DNA of 64,000 bases from Saussurea involucrata (lineage: Eukaryota; Streptophyta; Magnoliopsida; Asterales; Asteraceae), in NCBI GenBank assembly GCA_033807775.1, contig CM066321.1, positions 249,972,422-250,036,421 on the forward strand, in the 5' to 3' direction. A program made the position numbers and the translations under genes. The notes under the pieces were generated by a model. It was not told the DNA's origin. It did no database searches and saw only the letters and a list, made by a program, of their open reading frames with translations. This document shows positions 54,954 to 64,000 of this stretch, in pieces; the stretch's first letter is position 1, and each line of letters opens with the position of its first letter.

Positions 54954-57436
54954 ATCTCCCCCTTTGGATTCAAGATTTAAAAAATTTGACAGCAGTCTTC
55001 AGCTCTTTGTGAAGTCAATCTTCTTCAACAGACACTTTATCAAACTATCTTCAAGCCTTGTACATGAAAACAGATCTTTACAGCTTTATCAGTCTTTGAC
55101 AAACAGTAACTTCTCGTATCCTTCTTGATACGAGAACCTTAGTTCTCATATTAACTTTAAGAATCCGAAATCATCAATTCGGATGTAGGCAGATCCGAAA
55201 CCATCAATTCGGATGCTAGAGGATGCGAAATCAGCTCAATTCGGATCAAGTAGGATTCGAATTCAAGTAAGTTGGAACAAGAAGGGTCCGAAATCAGGGC
55301 AATTCGAATTATGAAGGATTCGAAATCAGGGCAATTCGAATCATGAAGGATGCGAAACCATCTATATTTTTGAACTTTTAGGTGTAAGCGCATTCCGAGA
55401 ACCACTCAGAACTAAGATAACCAAATTCAGCAATATTTAGACTTCACATGATCCTTCTCCCCTGATTTTCAGTCTTTGTTAACGAATCTTTGACTTGAAA
55501 GCTCTTTGACTTGAAAGCTCTTTGACATGAAATTGAATTAAACATTTCTCCCCCTTTTTCGATGAAAGTGAGCATCATTATCATCGAAAGCCTTCTTCAA
55601 TTTCAGTCGTGTCTCTGAGTATTACTAACAATCTCCTCCTTAGTGGATAACCTTGCTCCCCCTCAAAATAAGAATTCTGGAGCAATTTGTTTTCTCCCCC
55701 TGAAAGTATGCATATATTTCAATAACGTACAGTATTTGAAATTGTAGCACAAATTTTAAAACAAATTTACACAAGGAAAATAACATTCATTGAATTTTAT
55801 TTTATAACTACAAACATTTGATCATTTGAAAACTTTACAAAAGAAATTCAACTTAATGAAATTTAACAGATTTGTCAATCAAATGAAATCAAATGCATGT
55901 GTTTGGATTCAAGAACAAGACATCATTGCATATCAAGTTACAAACGTTCAGTTTCAACCCCTTTATTAAATCTATTTGGTGTGCTAGCATGCGAAATATG
56001 ATTAGCATCAAGCATATGCCATTCTAAAACATATAAGAATATTTTGCTCTACTCACACTATTTGTCCAAAATCAGAATTTTCACAAATTTACGGGTTTAT
56101 CGCGACTTTGTATTTTCCCAAGTTTCAAGAGATGTGTGCTCATTGGCATCTTTTCTTTTGTGCTCATTGGCATCTTTTGATTTGTGCACATTGGCATCTT
56201 TTGATTTTGTGCTCATTGGCATCTTTTGATCAAAAAGTTTAGTAAGAATAAGATACACCGTTAAACATGACTTTCTATCTGGTTCTATAGAAGGATTTGG
56301 GTTAGCAGATCCCAGACCAGTTGGCCTTAGGTGCTAGGTGACGAGCACCCCTTAGAACTTAATTTCCCAAACCAGAAAGGCCACATCGATATATCTTAAA
56401 CCCATTTGTACCAGTAAAACATGGCTTTCTATCTGGTTCTATTGCAGGATTTGGGTCAGCCGATCCCAGACCAGTTGATCTTAGGGACTAGGTGTCGAGC
56501 ACCCCTTAGGACTTACTCTCCCAAACCAGAAAGGCCACAGGCACAAACTTTCAAACTAAATGATATTCTATATAAGTTCGAATTTCCATCACAAAATATG
56601 AATGATATCTCAATCACTTGGTTCTTAATCATAGTGCTTCCCCCATATTTTCGTTTCCATTCATCATTCTGATAAATAGGCTTTTTGAGCATTATATTCT
56701 ATATAAGTCCAGATTCACATATCTTTGAGCATTCAGCATAATTTCATTCATGTTTTGCTGACCTTTCGATTATTTCAGAGGTGAAAGATGAAACAAATAT
56801 AACTCAGATAAAACAAAAACACTTGTAAAATCATCTTTTAGCACACATTTAATTCATTGAGTGAAAATTGAAAATTTTATCTCATTGAATTAAATTTGTA
56901 AAGATTCAAGTTTTCAAAGTGGTAGAAGCAAAATATAATCCAATGTTACCTTTTACCACGTTCCTTGAAACAAAAAGATGTAACAGTTAAGGATATCACC
57001 TGATAAGTGTGAGTTCTAAACTGATTTGTTTAGAAGTCTTAGTCGTTGAAGTACGGGTCCTGAACTGAATTGTTCAGAAGCCATAGTCGTTGAAGCACGG
57101 GTTTTGAACTGATATGTTCAAAAGCCAATTACATTTAAGTGCGGGTCCTAAACTGATATGTTTAGAAACCATAGTCGTTGAAGCACGGGTTCTAAACTGA
57201 GATGTTTAGAAGCCATAGTCTTTGAAGCACGGGTTTTGAACTGATATGTTCAAAAGCCAAACTCTCCTTTAAGTGCGGGTCCTGAATTGATGTATTCAGA
57301 AACCATTCATGATTTGTCTCCCCCTTAATGGTACAAATATTCTTCATAGAAATACGCCGCTTCTCTTCTGTTTTCAGTCATGTGTGTGGTATGTATCTAC
57401 AAATCAGTACAACACATGATGTACCTACAAAACAGT
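54954..57436 (-). other. E7 3' non-coding region
   Basis: Same modules as E5 in reverse, with a longer hairpin array (57014-57299), the AAAAGATGCCAATG repeats (near 56145-56230) and the duplicated block (56248-56400 and 56410-56545). It also carries a short group of ATTCGGAT/ATTCGAAT words at 55150-55360 that recalls its 5' leader. No credible ORF. Confidence 0.85.
57014..57299 (-). repeat. E7 array of seven hairpins with 44-bp period
   Basis: Stem starts at 57016, 57060, 57104, 57148, 57192, 57236 and 57282 (steps of 44, the last 46). Stems on the plus strand are CTAAAC/GTTTAG (three), CTGAAC/GTTCAG, TTGAAC/GTTCAA (two) and CTGAAT/ATTCAG, all with 6-nt loops. Confidence 0.9.
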
Positions 57437-59104
57437 TTAAGCAGATTTTGGTACCCAATGGCACTTGGGTCCTAGTGGGTTAGGTGTAGATTTCTTACAA
57501 GGAATACTGTAAGAACCATACCAATAAGAAGTATAATCTTTATGCACAAAATCATTTGATCCACAGTAAGAACAACAGATTTTCTTATGTGCCAACCTAA
57601 TCAGATGATTTACAGAATGAATAGGATTAAGTTTAGCAGAAGATTTACCTTTTGGCGCATTGTTCTTCTTTGCATTTGATGTGGATACAGATGATTTTGG
57701 CACTTCTTTCTTTGGAACTGTTGTGCCTTTTACTCTCCATTCCATCTTCACCCTCTTGAAGACTGGAACTTCTTCAGGTTTGGAAGTATTAACTTTAGGC
57801 ACTTTAAGAATATCATCCGATTTATCAAACAGAGGATTATAGAAAAGATTAGAAGAACGAATCTGACCTTTTGAGAAATCTGTTGATCTATTAAATTGTT
57901 TAGAAGGAATGTTTTTAAAACTTGAACTTGAAGCAGTTTTAAAAGAACATTCAGAATCATTTGAATCAACAAATGGAGTCTGAAAGATAGAATTATGACT
58001 AGCCTGCTTTGAGACATCAAATTTAAAAATGACGTCTTCAAGTTCTTTGACTTTGTTTATTAAAACATTTTTCTCTTTAGAAATTAGATCAAATTTCTTT
58101 TGGAGATCAGATTTGATCAACTGATCCTTCAAAATATCAGCTGATAAACCAGATAATCTTTTGGTAAGATTAAGAATCACATCTTCAAAATATTCGCGTT
58201 CCGATTCAAAATCTTTTTCCAAAAACTTTCTTTTATCAGTAATCTCTTTGAAAATTTCCATATTTTTCTTTTTAAGGGTTTTACTTTCCTTTTCAAAGAG
58301 ATTTTGCTTTTCCGTGAAATCTTTTCTTTCCTTTTCCAAAAGATTTTCTAATTCAGAGATTTTCACGGAAAGTTCAGAACTTTTAATTTCAAAAGATTTG
58401 CGTTCAGTTTCAAATTTAGCTCTTTCTTTTTCGAGCTTGTCTTTTTCTAAAAATAAAACTTTCTCAAAGTCAGAAACTTGTTTTGAAAGTTTTATACAAT
58501 TAAGTTCAATTATTTCCTTTTCTTTAAGAATCTTCTCTCTCCTGTCTTCAATGCTCTTCAGATCAGCATTTTCCTTTTTAAGAGTTGTTACTTTCTCTTG
58601 AAGTTTCTCGATTTGATCGTGCAGACTTGAGTTGTCTTTGTCTTTCTTTGTTTCAAGACCTGCAATATAAACTTCAAGATCAGTTATTCTTTTAGTAAGT
58701 TTAGCATTTGAAGAAGAAATGTCTAAAATTTGTCTTTTCAGATCAACATTTTCTTCTTCCAATGCTTTATTTAAAATAGGAGTTGAAGAATTTGAAGCAT
58801 TATCTTTAACAGGAGTTTCTGATATAGGAGATGGTTCTGATAAAATAACTTGTTGCAAAATTCCATTATTTGCCTTAGCTTTTTCAAGTGGCTTTGGAGG
58901 TGTTTTTGTTATTATGACTTGTTGCAACACTTCATTATTTGGTTTAACAGATACATGTGAATTAACAGATGTTTCTATTATAATGACTTGTTGCAACTTT
59001 ACATTTGGTTTAACAAAAACTTTTGCAATTGGAGGAATCTCCTTTTTCAGAGTTTGCTTCAAATCTTCACCACTGCTTTTAACAATAACTTGTTGTAAAA
59101 CCAT
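57437..59104 (-). CDS. E7 Gag-tail-like protein, 555 aa
   Basis: Homologue of the E5 protein, with ATG at 59104 in the same context. It keeps the L-Q-Q-V-I repeats, the coiled coil, the K-I-C-C-S-Y-C-G-S-N-D-F motif and the W-V-P-K-S-A end. Relative to E5 it lacks about 37 residues within the coiled coil (near residue 195), exactly in frame, and has scattered substitutions. The intact frame in two subfamilies suggests the protein matters for spread of the family. Confidence 0.85.
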   Translation of the reverse strand: MVLQQVIVKSSGEDLKQTLKKEIPPIAKVFVKPNVKLQQVIIIETSVNSHVSVKPNNEVLQQVIITKTPPKPLEKAKANNGILQQVILSEPSPISETPVKDNASNSSTPILNKALEEENVDLKRQILDISSSNAKLTKRITDLEVYIAGLETKKDKDNSSLHDQIEKLQEKVTTLKKENADLKSIEDRREKILKEKEIIELNCIKLSKQVSDFEKVLFLEKDKLEKERAKFETERKSFEIKSSELSVKISELENLLEKERKDFTEKQNLFEKESKTLKKKNMEIFKEITDKRKFLEKDFESEREYFEDVILNLTKRLSGLSADILKDQLIKSDLQKKFDLISKEKNVLINKVKELEDVIFKFDVSKQASHNSIFQTPFVDSNDSECSFKTASSSSFKNIPSKQFNRSTDFSKGQIRSSNLFYNPLFDKSDDILKVPKVNTSKPEEVPVFKRVKMEWRVKGTTVPKKEVPKSSVSTSNAKKNNAPKGKSSAKLNPIHSVNHLIRLAHKKICCSYCGSNDFVHKDYTSYWYGSYSIPCKKSTPNPLGPKCHWVPKSA

Positions 59105-60319
59105 TTTGAATATTGCTAGAAATTGATCGTTCAGAAGATCAAGCAGACAGTGTATGAAAATACACAAAAAAATATATAAAAATTTTTCTTGAAAAGCTCT
59201 TACAGTGTATGAAATACACTATAGAAAAAATTTCGGGATAAAAATTTTCTCAAAAAACTCTTTTTTTTTTTTTTTTAATTCACAAGAATTCGGATGAGTA
59301 AGGGTTCGAATTCAACGAATTCGGATGAAGAAGGGTTCGAATTCAATGAATTCGGATGCTGAAGGGTTCGAATTCACTCAATTCGGACTTAACTTGGTTC
59401 GAATTCAATGAATTCGGATGCTTAAGGGTTCGAATTCAATGAATTCGGATGCTTAAGGGTTCGAATTCAATGAATTCGGATGCTTAAGGGTTCGAATTCT
59501 ATGAATTCGGATGCTTAAGGGTTCGAATTCTATGAATTCGGATGCTTAAGGGTTCGAATTCTATGAATTCGGATGCTTAAGGGTTCGAATTCAACACTTG
59601 GAAAATTTAATCAACTCAATTCGAATCTAACACAGTTCGAATTCTCCTCAATTCGAATCTAACACGGTTCGAATTCTCCTCAATTCGAATCTAGCTGGGT
59701 TCGAATTCAATCAATTCGAATCCTTCTTGAGTCGAATTCTACACTTGTATTTCCAAGAACACTCCGAATTCTTCTTTGAATTATCCGAATTCACCAAGAA
59801 TGATCCGAATTCACCAAGAATGATCCGAATTCACCAAGAATGATCCGAATTCTGCACTTCGAACACGAAAATCACTAAATCAGCCATAACTTTTTCAATT
59901 CTTGATCAATTGTTATGAAATTTGCACAGATTTGTTCGAAATTTGATTCCACACACTTTCTTAGTTAATCACAAATCCTAATTCGATCAATTTAATCGAA
60001 TTTTGATCCAAAAATAGTAGAAAAAGTTTTCGAACAAAAATTATATAAAATGATCAGATCTGCAAATTCTGTGCAGATTTTGGTGTTGATCCAAGAATTA
60101 AAGATATCCAGGAATCAAATCCGAGTGCAATGATGTCAAGAATCAATCCAAAAGATCAAAAATTAAAGAAAAGATGAAATCTGGATGAATAGTAAATGAA
60201 GAAGGGTCAGAATTCTTGATGAACAGTGATGAATAGTGATGAACACCCAATCCGAATTCTTCAGCTTTAGTGTAAAAAATCTTCAATTTGGTCTTCGATC
60301 TGCTTGAATCTTCTGTTTA
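59105..60319 (-). other. E7 5' leader with AATTCGGAT array
   Basis: Between 59281 and 59850 are about fifteen units of AATTCGGATGCTTAAGGG or AATTCGAATC type facing TTCGAATT. Arms pair across short loops, some through G-U pairs. The unit sequence differs from that in the E5 leader, although the flanking CATACACTGT and AT-rich parts are nearly identical. Confidence 0.85.
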
Positions 60320-60332
60320 GCTCTGATACCAA
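60320..60332 (-). promoter_or_regulatory. E7 primer binding site
   Basis: The minus strand reads TTGGTATCAGAGC one base inside the 5' LTR. Confidence 0.95.
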
Positions 60333-60333
60333 T

Positions 60334-60599
60334 TGTTAAATCCCAAATCTCTAGCAATAAGATATGAATGTAGTGAGAGAGAATCTAGAGAGCAAATATG
60401 TCATCCATGTATTGAGCTCAAAGGATTACAAAAGGTTTCTAAAAGATTACAAAAGCTTTCTAAAGTATTTCTTACAAATGAACTAGACAAGCCTATTTAT
60501 ACCCATGACATACAAGGTATAGAGGCATTCACAATACTGTATAGACTCATACAGTACATTGACTTTACAGTAAATCTTGAATACAATAATGCTCTAACA
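60334..60599 (-). repeat. E7 5' LTR (266 bp)
   Basis: Same sequence as 54688-54953 by eye; followed by the CATTG target copy. Confidence 0.95.
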
Positions 60600-61989
60600 C
60601 ATTGAACATGAGATTGATGTCTTCTTCCCTTGATCTAGATGAACTTATCTTCTCTTGTTCTGTCTGTGTCCCCTCTGTTGATTTTCGATCAGAGGAGCTT
60701 GATATGCTTTCATCAAAGGACACATTTACACCCTCTTGAATGACCCGACATCTGGTGTTGTAGACTCTGTAGGCTTTAGAGGTTAAGGAATAACCAATAA
60801 AGATTCCTTCGTCTGCTTTCTTGTCAAACTTTCCCAGATGTTCTCTGTCATTCAGTATGAAGCACTTGCAACCGAAGACATGAAAGAATTTCACATTTGG
60901 TCTTCTGTTGTTAATGAGTTCATAAGGAGTCTTCTTGAATCTTTTTACAATTACAGCTCTGTTTTGGGTAAAACATGCTGTTGAGATTGCTTCTGCCCAG
61001 AAGTTCATTGGAAGGACAGAGCCAGCCAACATGGTTCTGGCGGCTTCTACCAGAGTTCTGTTCTTTCTTTCCACAACTCCATTCTGTTGTGGAGTTCTGG
61101 CAGCTGAGAAGTTTTGGGAGATGCCTTCCTCTGTTAGGTATGCATTGATTCTGTCATTCTTGAATTCTGTCCCGTTATCACTTCTCAACTTCTGTACCTT
61201 TAGATCTAACAGAACCTGTATCCTTTTCAACAAACTTATCAGAATTTCTGGGACATCAGATTTTACTCTGATGAACTCAATCCAAGTATATCTAGAGTAT
61301 TCATCAATTAAAACAAGGATATACTTCTTGCCCGACAGACTTTGCACAGAGATTGGACCGCAGAGATCCACATGAAGCATATGCAAGGGTTTGGGACAAC
61401 TATGATCACTTTTTGTTCTGTGTGAAGATCTTTTCATCTTTCCAAGTTCACAAGCAGAACAGAGATGGTCTTTGTCAAATTTCAGAGAGGGAAGTCCTTT
61501 TACTAACTTCAGTTTCACGAGTTTGTCAAGATTTCGAAAGTTTAAATGAGCAAATCTTTTGTGCCAGAGCCAGGCATCTTCATTATTCAAAGACACTAAA
61601 CAGAGTCTCTCTGTTGTAGTGTTTTGGTTTGGTTTGAAATTCATTTTGTAAAGATTTCCTTTTCTATCAGCTCTTAAGAGTTCTTGACCAGTCTCGGAAA
61701 GTAACAAGGAACAATACTTCTTCCTAAAATTGACATCGAAACCGTGATCACAGAGTTGACTTATACTGAGAAGATTATGATTTAATCCTTCAACATAAGC
61801 AACTTCAGAGACTGAAACACCACCATTTACTAATGTACCATAACCTTTAATCTGTCCGCCATTGTCTCCTCCGAAGGTTACTGCACTTCCCATCTTGTTT
61901 TTGAAAGAAGTTAACAGCTCCTTATTCCCCGTCATGTGCCTGGAGCATCCAGAATCTAAGTACCAGATCTGCACATGAGGTTTCTGCAA
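60600..61989 (-). pseudogene. E6 pol, protease-integrase part (open frame up to E7)
   Basis: It starts near 61989 with W-Y-L-D-S-G (protease D-S-G), then the HHCC pre-integrase module (W-L-W-H-K-R-F-A-H and C-S-A-C), then integrase with V-D-L-C-G-P, S-D-N-G-T-E-F and N-G-V-V-E-R as D,D,E. It is interrupted at 60600 by E7, and the frame is exactly restored at 54682. Pol lies in the same frame as gag, one in-frame TAA apart, unlike E1 and E2 where pol is in the -1 frame. Confidence 0.88.
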
Positions 61990-61995
61990 GACAGA

Positions 61996-64000
61996 TTAGT
62001 TCCTTTTAGGTACCCATCTCATAATGGGTCCTTTCTTGTTAGGTTTTGGTGGTGCGTCAGAGGTTTTCCTTTGTGTGTTCGGAGTGGTCGTGGAGTTTTT
62101 CTTTTGAACAGAACGACTCAGAACACAGTGAGGACCATTCAGATGATTCTGTAATTTCAATAACAGTTGAATACAATTGCAGTTGATGGAGCATGACTGA
62201 TGCACATTGTTTTTATTCAAAAACTGTTTGGATGAAGCTTGATTCTGAAAGATTTTAGGACCAGATGTCTTTGCATACAATCTGTCCTGACCTTGTTTCT
62301 TAAAATTGTTACTCTTAGGAATAGACATGAAATTCTTGGAAATGGACTCATTTGAACGAAAAGAATTTCTTCCTTGATTTACACCGGAATTCGGAACAGA
62401 CTTAGCTATCCACTTTCCCTTCTGTTCTGGTGTGAATCTTACAGGTTTGAAAGCAAGAGGAACATTTGAGTTTACAAAGACACTTTTGTTTTTCTCTTTC
62501 TTCTCTACTTCTACTGCATTAGAAGCAAGAATTTTGAAATCTTTGTTGTTAAAGCTTGTTACTGGTATAAATCTTGATTGTTTCTTAAAGAAAGAAACAT
62601 CCTCTTTTAGATCCGGCGATCCTACCGGTAGTTGCTTTAACTTGTGTAAGATGTTCTTTTGACCACAGAAGATCTGTTCATCTACCTCGGAGTCAGAGTC
62701 ACAATTAGAGGCTAGAAAGTCTCTAGTGGCTCTGTTGGAGGAATTTGATTCAATGGGTATTACAGGGATATTTGTTTTAACAGATCTGAACTTTCTCAAC
62801 TTTGGCTTTAAAGAATCAGAGATAGCATTTTCTTCAATAACTTTCAACAAATCTTCTTCAAAAGATGTTCTTATAGATTCAGAGGTAGGAGAGAAAACTG
62901 GTGCTTCTGGATTAAGTTTGCTCTGAGGTATTTCAACAGAGGACTTTGTCTCAGAAGAAGCAGACTTCTGTCCTTTGAAAGAATTGAAGTTGAAAATCTC
63001 TTTAGTGCCTAAGTTCTTAACAGAGTTAGGAAGTATGATTCTAGCTCTTCCTTGATCAAGAATAAACTCTGAGGATGGTTTTAAAACCTTCTTTTGATCG
63101 GAGGAGTCATAGCTGACGTTCCTATAGTTAAGATGTTTTGGTTTTGAGAAAGCATCTGAGATTTTGGTTCTTTTGAAAACGGCATTACCAGATATCATGT
63201 CCTCTTGGATTTTCCCAATACAGAAGGCGGAGGACATAGATGTCTTCTTCCTTTCGTTGTAGGGAGCAAGGTCAGAGAAACCAAGACCTTGCGTATCCAT
63301 CTGTGAATTTATCTTGATATGCACATCTTGTGCATCTTGGTACTTTTTGATTTGAATTTCTTTTCTCTGTAGGGATTGATGTAGAACTTCCCTTTCTCTT
63401 TGAAAATAATCAGTTAGAGCAACAGAGTTAAGTCTCTCTGTTTCAGACTGTTTCAACTTTTCAGACTTCTGTTTCAAATCATTTTCATAAACTTTGATCT
63501 TTTCAGAAAACAGACTTTCCTTCTTCTTTTGTAAGACTTCTAACTCAGATTTTTCTTTAAAGATTTCTTCCTTTTCTTGTTCCAAGAGAGTCTTTTCTCT
63601 CTTGTAAAAAGATAGGTCCTTCTGAGCTAGTTTTCTTAGCTCCTTTTCTTCAGAAAGTTTTTGTTTTAGAAGCTGAAATTCCTCATTCAACATGGAAAGA
63701 TGCATTTCTAATTCTGAGTCAGATTTAGATTCAGATGAGCATACCTTGACACTGGGTCTGGTGGTCTCCAGCGCTCTGTCGTCAGATTCTGTCGTGGTAA
63801 GAGCAAATGCATGAGCCAGATCTTCTTCTTCTGTTGTTCCCTTCGTTATTTCTGGTTCTCCAGTCATCCAGTCAACAGCTGCTTCTAAACTTTCATCATC
63901 CACAGCAACTCCACAGAAGTTGGCTTGTTCTGGTTCATCATCAGAAGATGAGTTAGAGACCCAATTTTCCATTTCAGCAACATAACTTCTTTCTCTGTAA
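61996..64000 (-). CDS. E6 gag, C-terminal two thirds, open to the window edge
   Basis: The frame is open from 64000; the ATG at 63972 is internal, not the true start. An acidic stretch (about 63970-63750) of the kind that follows the zinc knuckle comes first. Then comes a coiled coil (about 63700-63330), then a basic, asparagine/serine-rich part with many K-F and S-S pairs, a cysteine-containing stretch (S-C-S-I-N-C-N-C) and the closing motif R-W-V-P-K-R-N before TAA. The capsid and CCHC domains are beyond the edge. No stop is present in the visible part. Confidence 0.8.
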   Translation of the reverse strand, partial: YRERSYVAEMENWVSNSSSDDEPEQANFCGVAVDDESLEAAVDWMTGEPEITKGTTEEEDLAHAFALTTTESDDRALETTRPSVKVCSSESKSDSELEMHLSMLNEEFQLLKQKLSEEKELRKLAQKDLSFYKREKTLLEQEKEEIFKEKSELEVLQKKKESLFSEKIKVYENDLKQKSEKLKQSETERLNSVALTDYFQREREVLHQSLQRKEIQIKKYQDAQDVHIKINSQMDTQGLGFSDLAPYNERKKTSMSSAFCIGKIQEDMISGNAVFKRTKISDAFSKPKHLNYRNVSYDSSDQKKVLKPSSEFILDQGRARIILPNSVKNLGTKEIFNFNSFKGQKSASSETKSSVEIPQSKLNPEAPVFSPTSESIRTSFEEDLLKVIEENAISDSLKPKLRKFRSVKTNIPVIPIESNSSNRATRDFLASNCDSDSEVDEQIFCGQKNILHKLKQLPVGSPDLKEDVSFFKKQSRFIPVTSFNNKDFKILASNAVEVEKKEKNKSVFVNSNVPLAFKPVRFTPEQKGKWIAKSVPNSGVNQGRNSFRSNESISKNFMSIPKSNNFKKQGQDRLYAKTSGPKIFQNQASSKQFLNKNNVHQSCSINCNCIQLLLKLQNHLNGPHCVLSRSVQKKNSTTTPNTQRKTSDAPPKPNKKGPIMRWVPKRN

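Larger units (their letters stand above)
54688..60599 (-). mobile_element. E7: very young non-autonomous element inside E6 pol
   Basis: 5,912 bp, same family and structure as E5, opposite orientation. Target duplication CATTG (54683-54687 and 60600-60604). The two 266-bp LTRs look identical, so insertion is very recent. They differ from the E5 LTR mainly at the outer end (TTAACA here, TTCACA in E5), so E5 and E7 represent two subfamilies. Confidence 0.95.
41293..64000 (-). mobile_element. E6: Sirevirus-like Copia element, 5' side cut by window edge, host of E5 and E7
   Basis: Reading the minus strand from the right edge: gag (open to the edge), pol split by E7, spacer and candidate promoter, aORF split by E5, polypurine tract and 3' LTR. 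Removing either insertion with one target copy restores the reading frame exactly, so E6 was whole when it was hit. Pol has no stop codon. The aORF has three (51393-51395 TGA, 51228-51230 TAA, 43732-43734 TAA). The 5' LTR and the start of gag are outside the window. Confidence 0.92.

Overview
This is plant nuclear DNA, almost certainly from a eudicot. It holds one intron-rich host protein kinase gene set in nested Ty1/Copia retrotransposons. The initiator-tRNA-Met type primer binding sites, the Sirevirus-like Gag, Pol and extra-ORF layout, and a retrotransposon ORF fragment of a kind I associate with Asteraceae assemblies (38320-38807) suggest the daisy family. That family assignment rests on memory and is only moderately secure.

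Layout. Positions 1-11250: element E1 (+), a Sirevirus-like element cut at its 5' side by the window edge, with gag tail, pol, a long additional ORF (aORF) and an 860 bp 3' LTR. E1 sits inside the reverse transcriptase region of E2 (-, 11251-18415). E2 abuts E4 (-, 18416 to about 19640), an internally deleted relative. Positions about 19640-23393 hold tandem repeats, then a decayed element E9 (+). Positions 23394-24806 hold two copies of one MITE family and a SINE with a foldback element inserted in it. Positions 25521-36856 (-) hold a complete 14-exon casein kinase 1-like gene of 431 aa, whose introns contain at least six copies of that MITE, other foldback elements, a solo LTR, a SINE and a pair of inverted composite repeats. 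Positions 36857-41292 hold upstream intergenic DNA and TE fragments, including E8. Positions 41293-64000 hold E6 (-), a Sirevirus-like element running off the right edge. Two young non-autonomous elements of one family are nested in E6: E5 (+, 45007-50925, inside the aORF) and E7 (-, 54688-60599, inside pol).

Main points. (1) E5 and E7 have target duplications and nearly identical LTRs (about one difference in 266 bp for E5, none seen for E7). They encode only a coiled-coil plus zinc-finger protein that resembles the tail of a Sirevirus Gag, with no capsid domain and no pol. (2) Their 3' non-coding regions carry a 44-bp periodic array of small hairpins whose stems vary but stay paired in every copy. 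(3) Three elements have 5' leaders packed with CpG-containing palindromes, of a different sequence in each. (4) At the gag/pol border of three elements, and after the lone ORF of E5 and E7, a GT...AG segment of about 30 nt would restore a continuous gag-pol frame wherever pol exists. (5) The aORFs of E1 and E6 lie behind their own TATA and G-box-like promoter-like DNA. (6) Inverted repeats of about 780 bp flank exons 5-12 of the kinase gene and could favour circular RNA or exon skipping.

How the parts relate: the autonomous Sirevirus-like elements would supply reverse transcriptase and integrase, and E5/E7 look like parasites of that machinery. Older elements are broken mainly by in-frame stops rather than frameshifts, consistent with decay of methylated cytosines.
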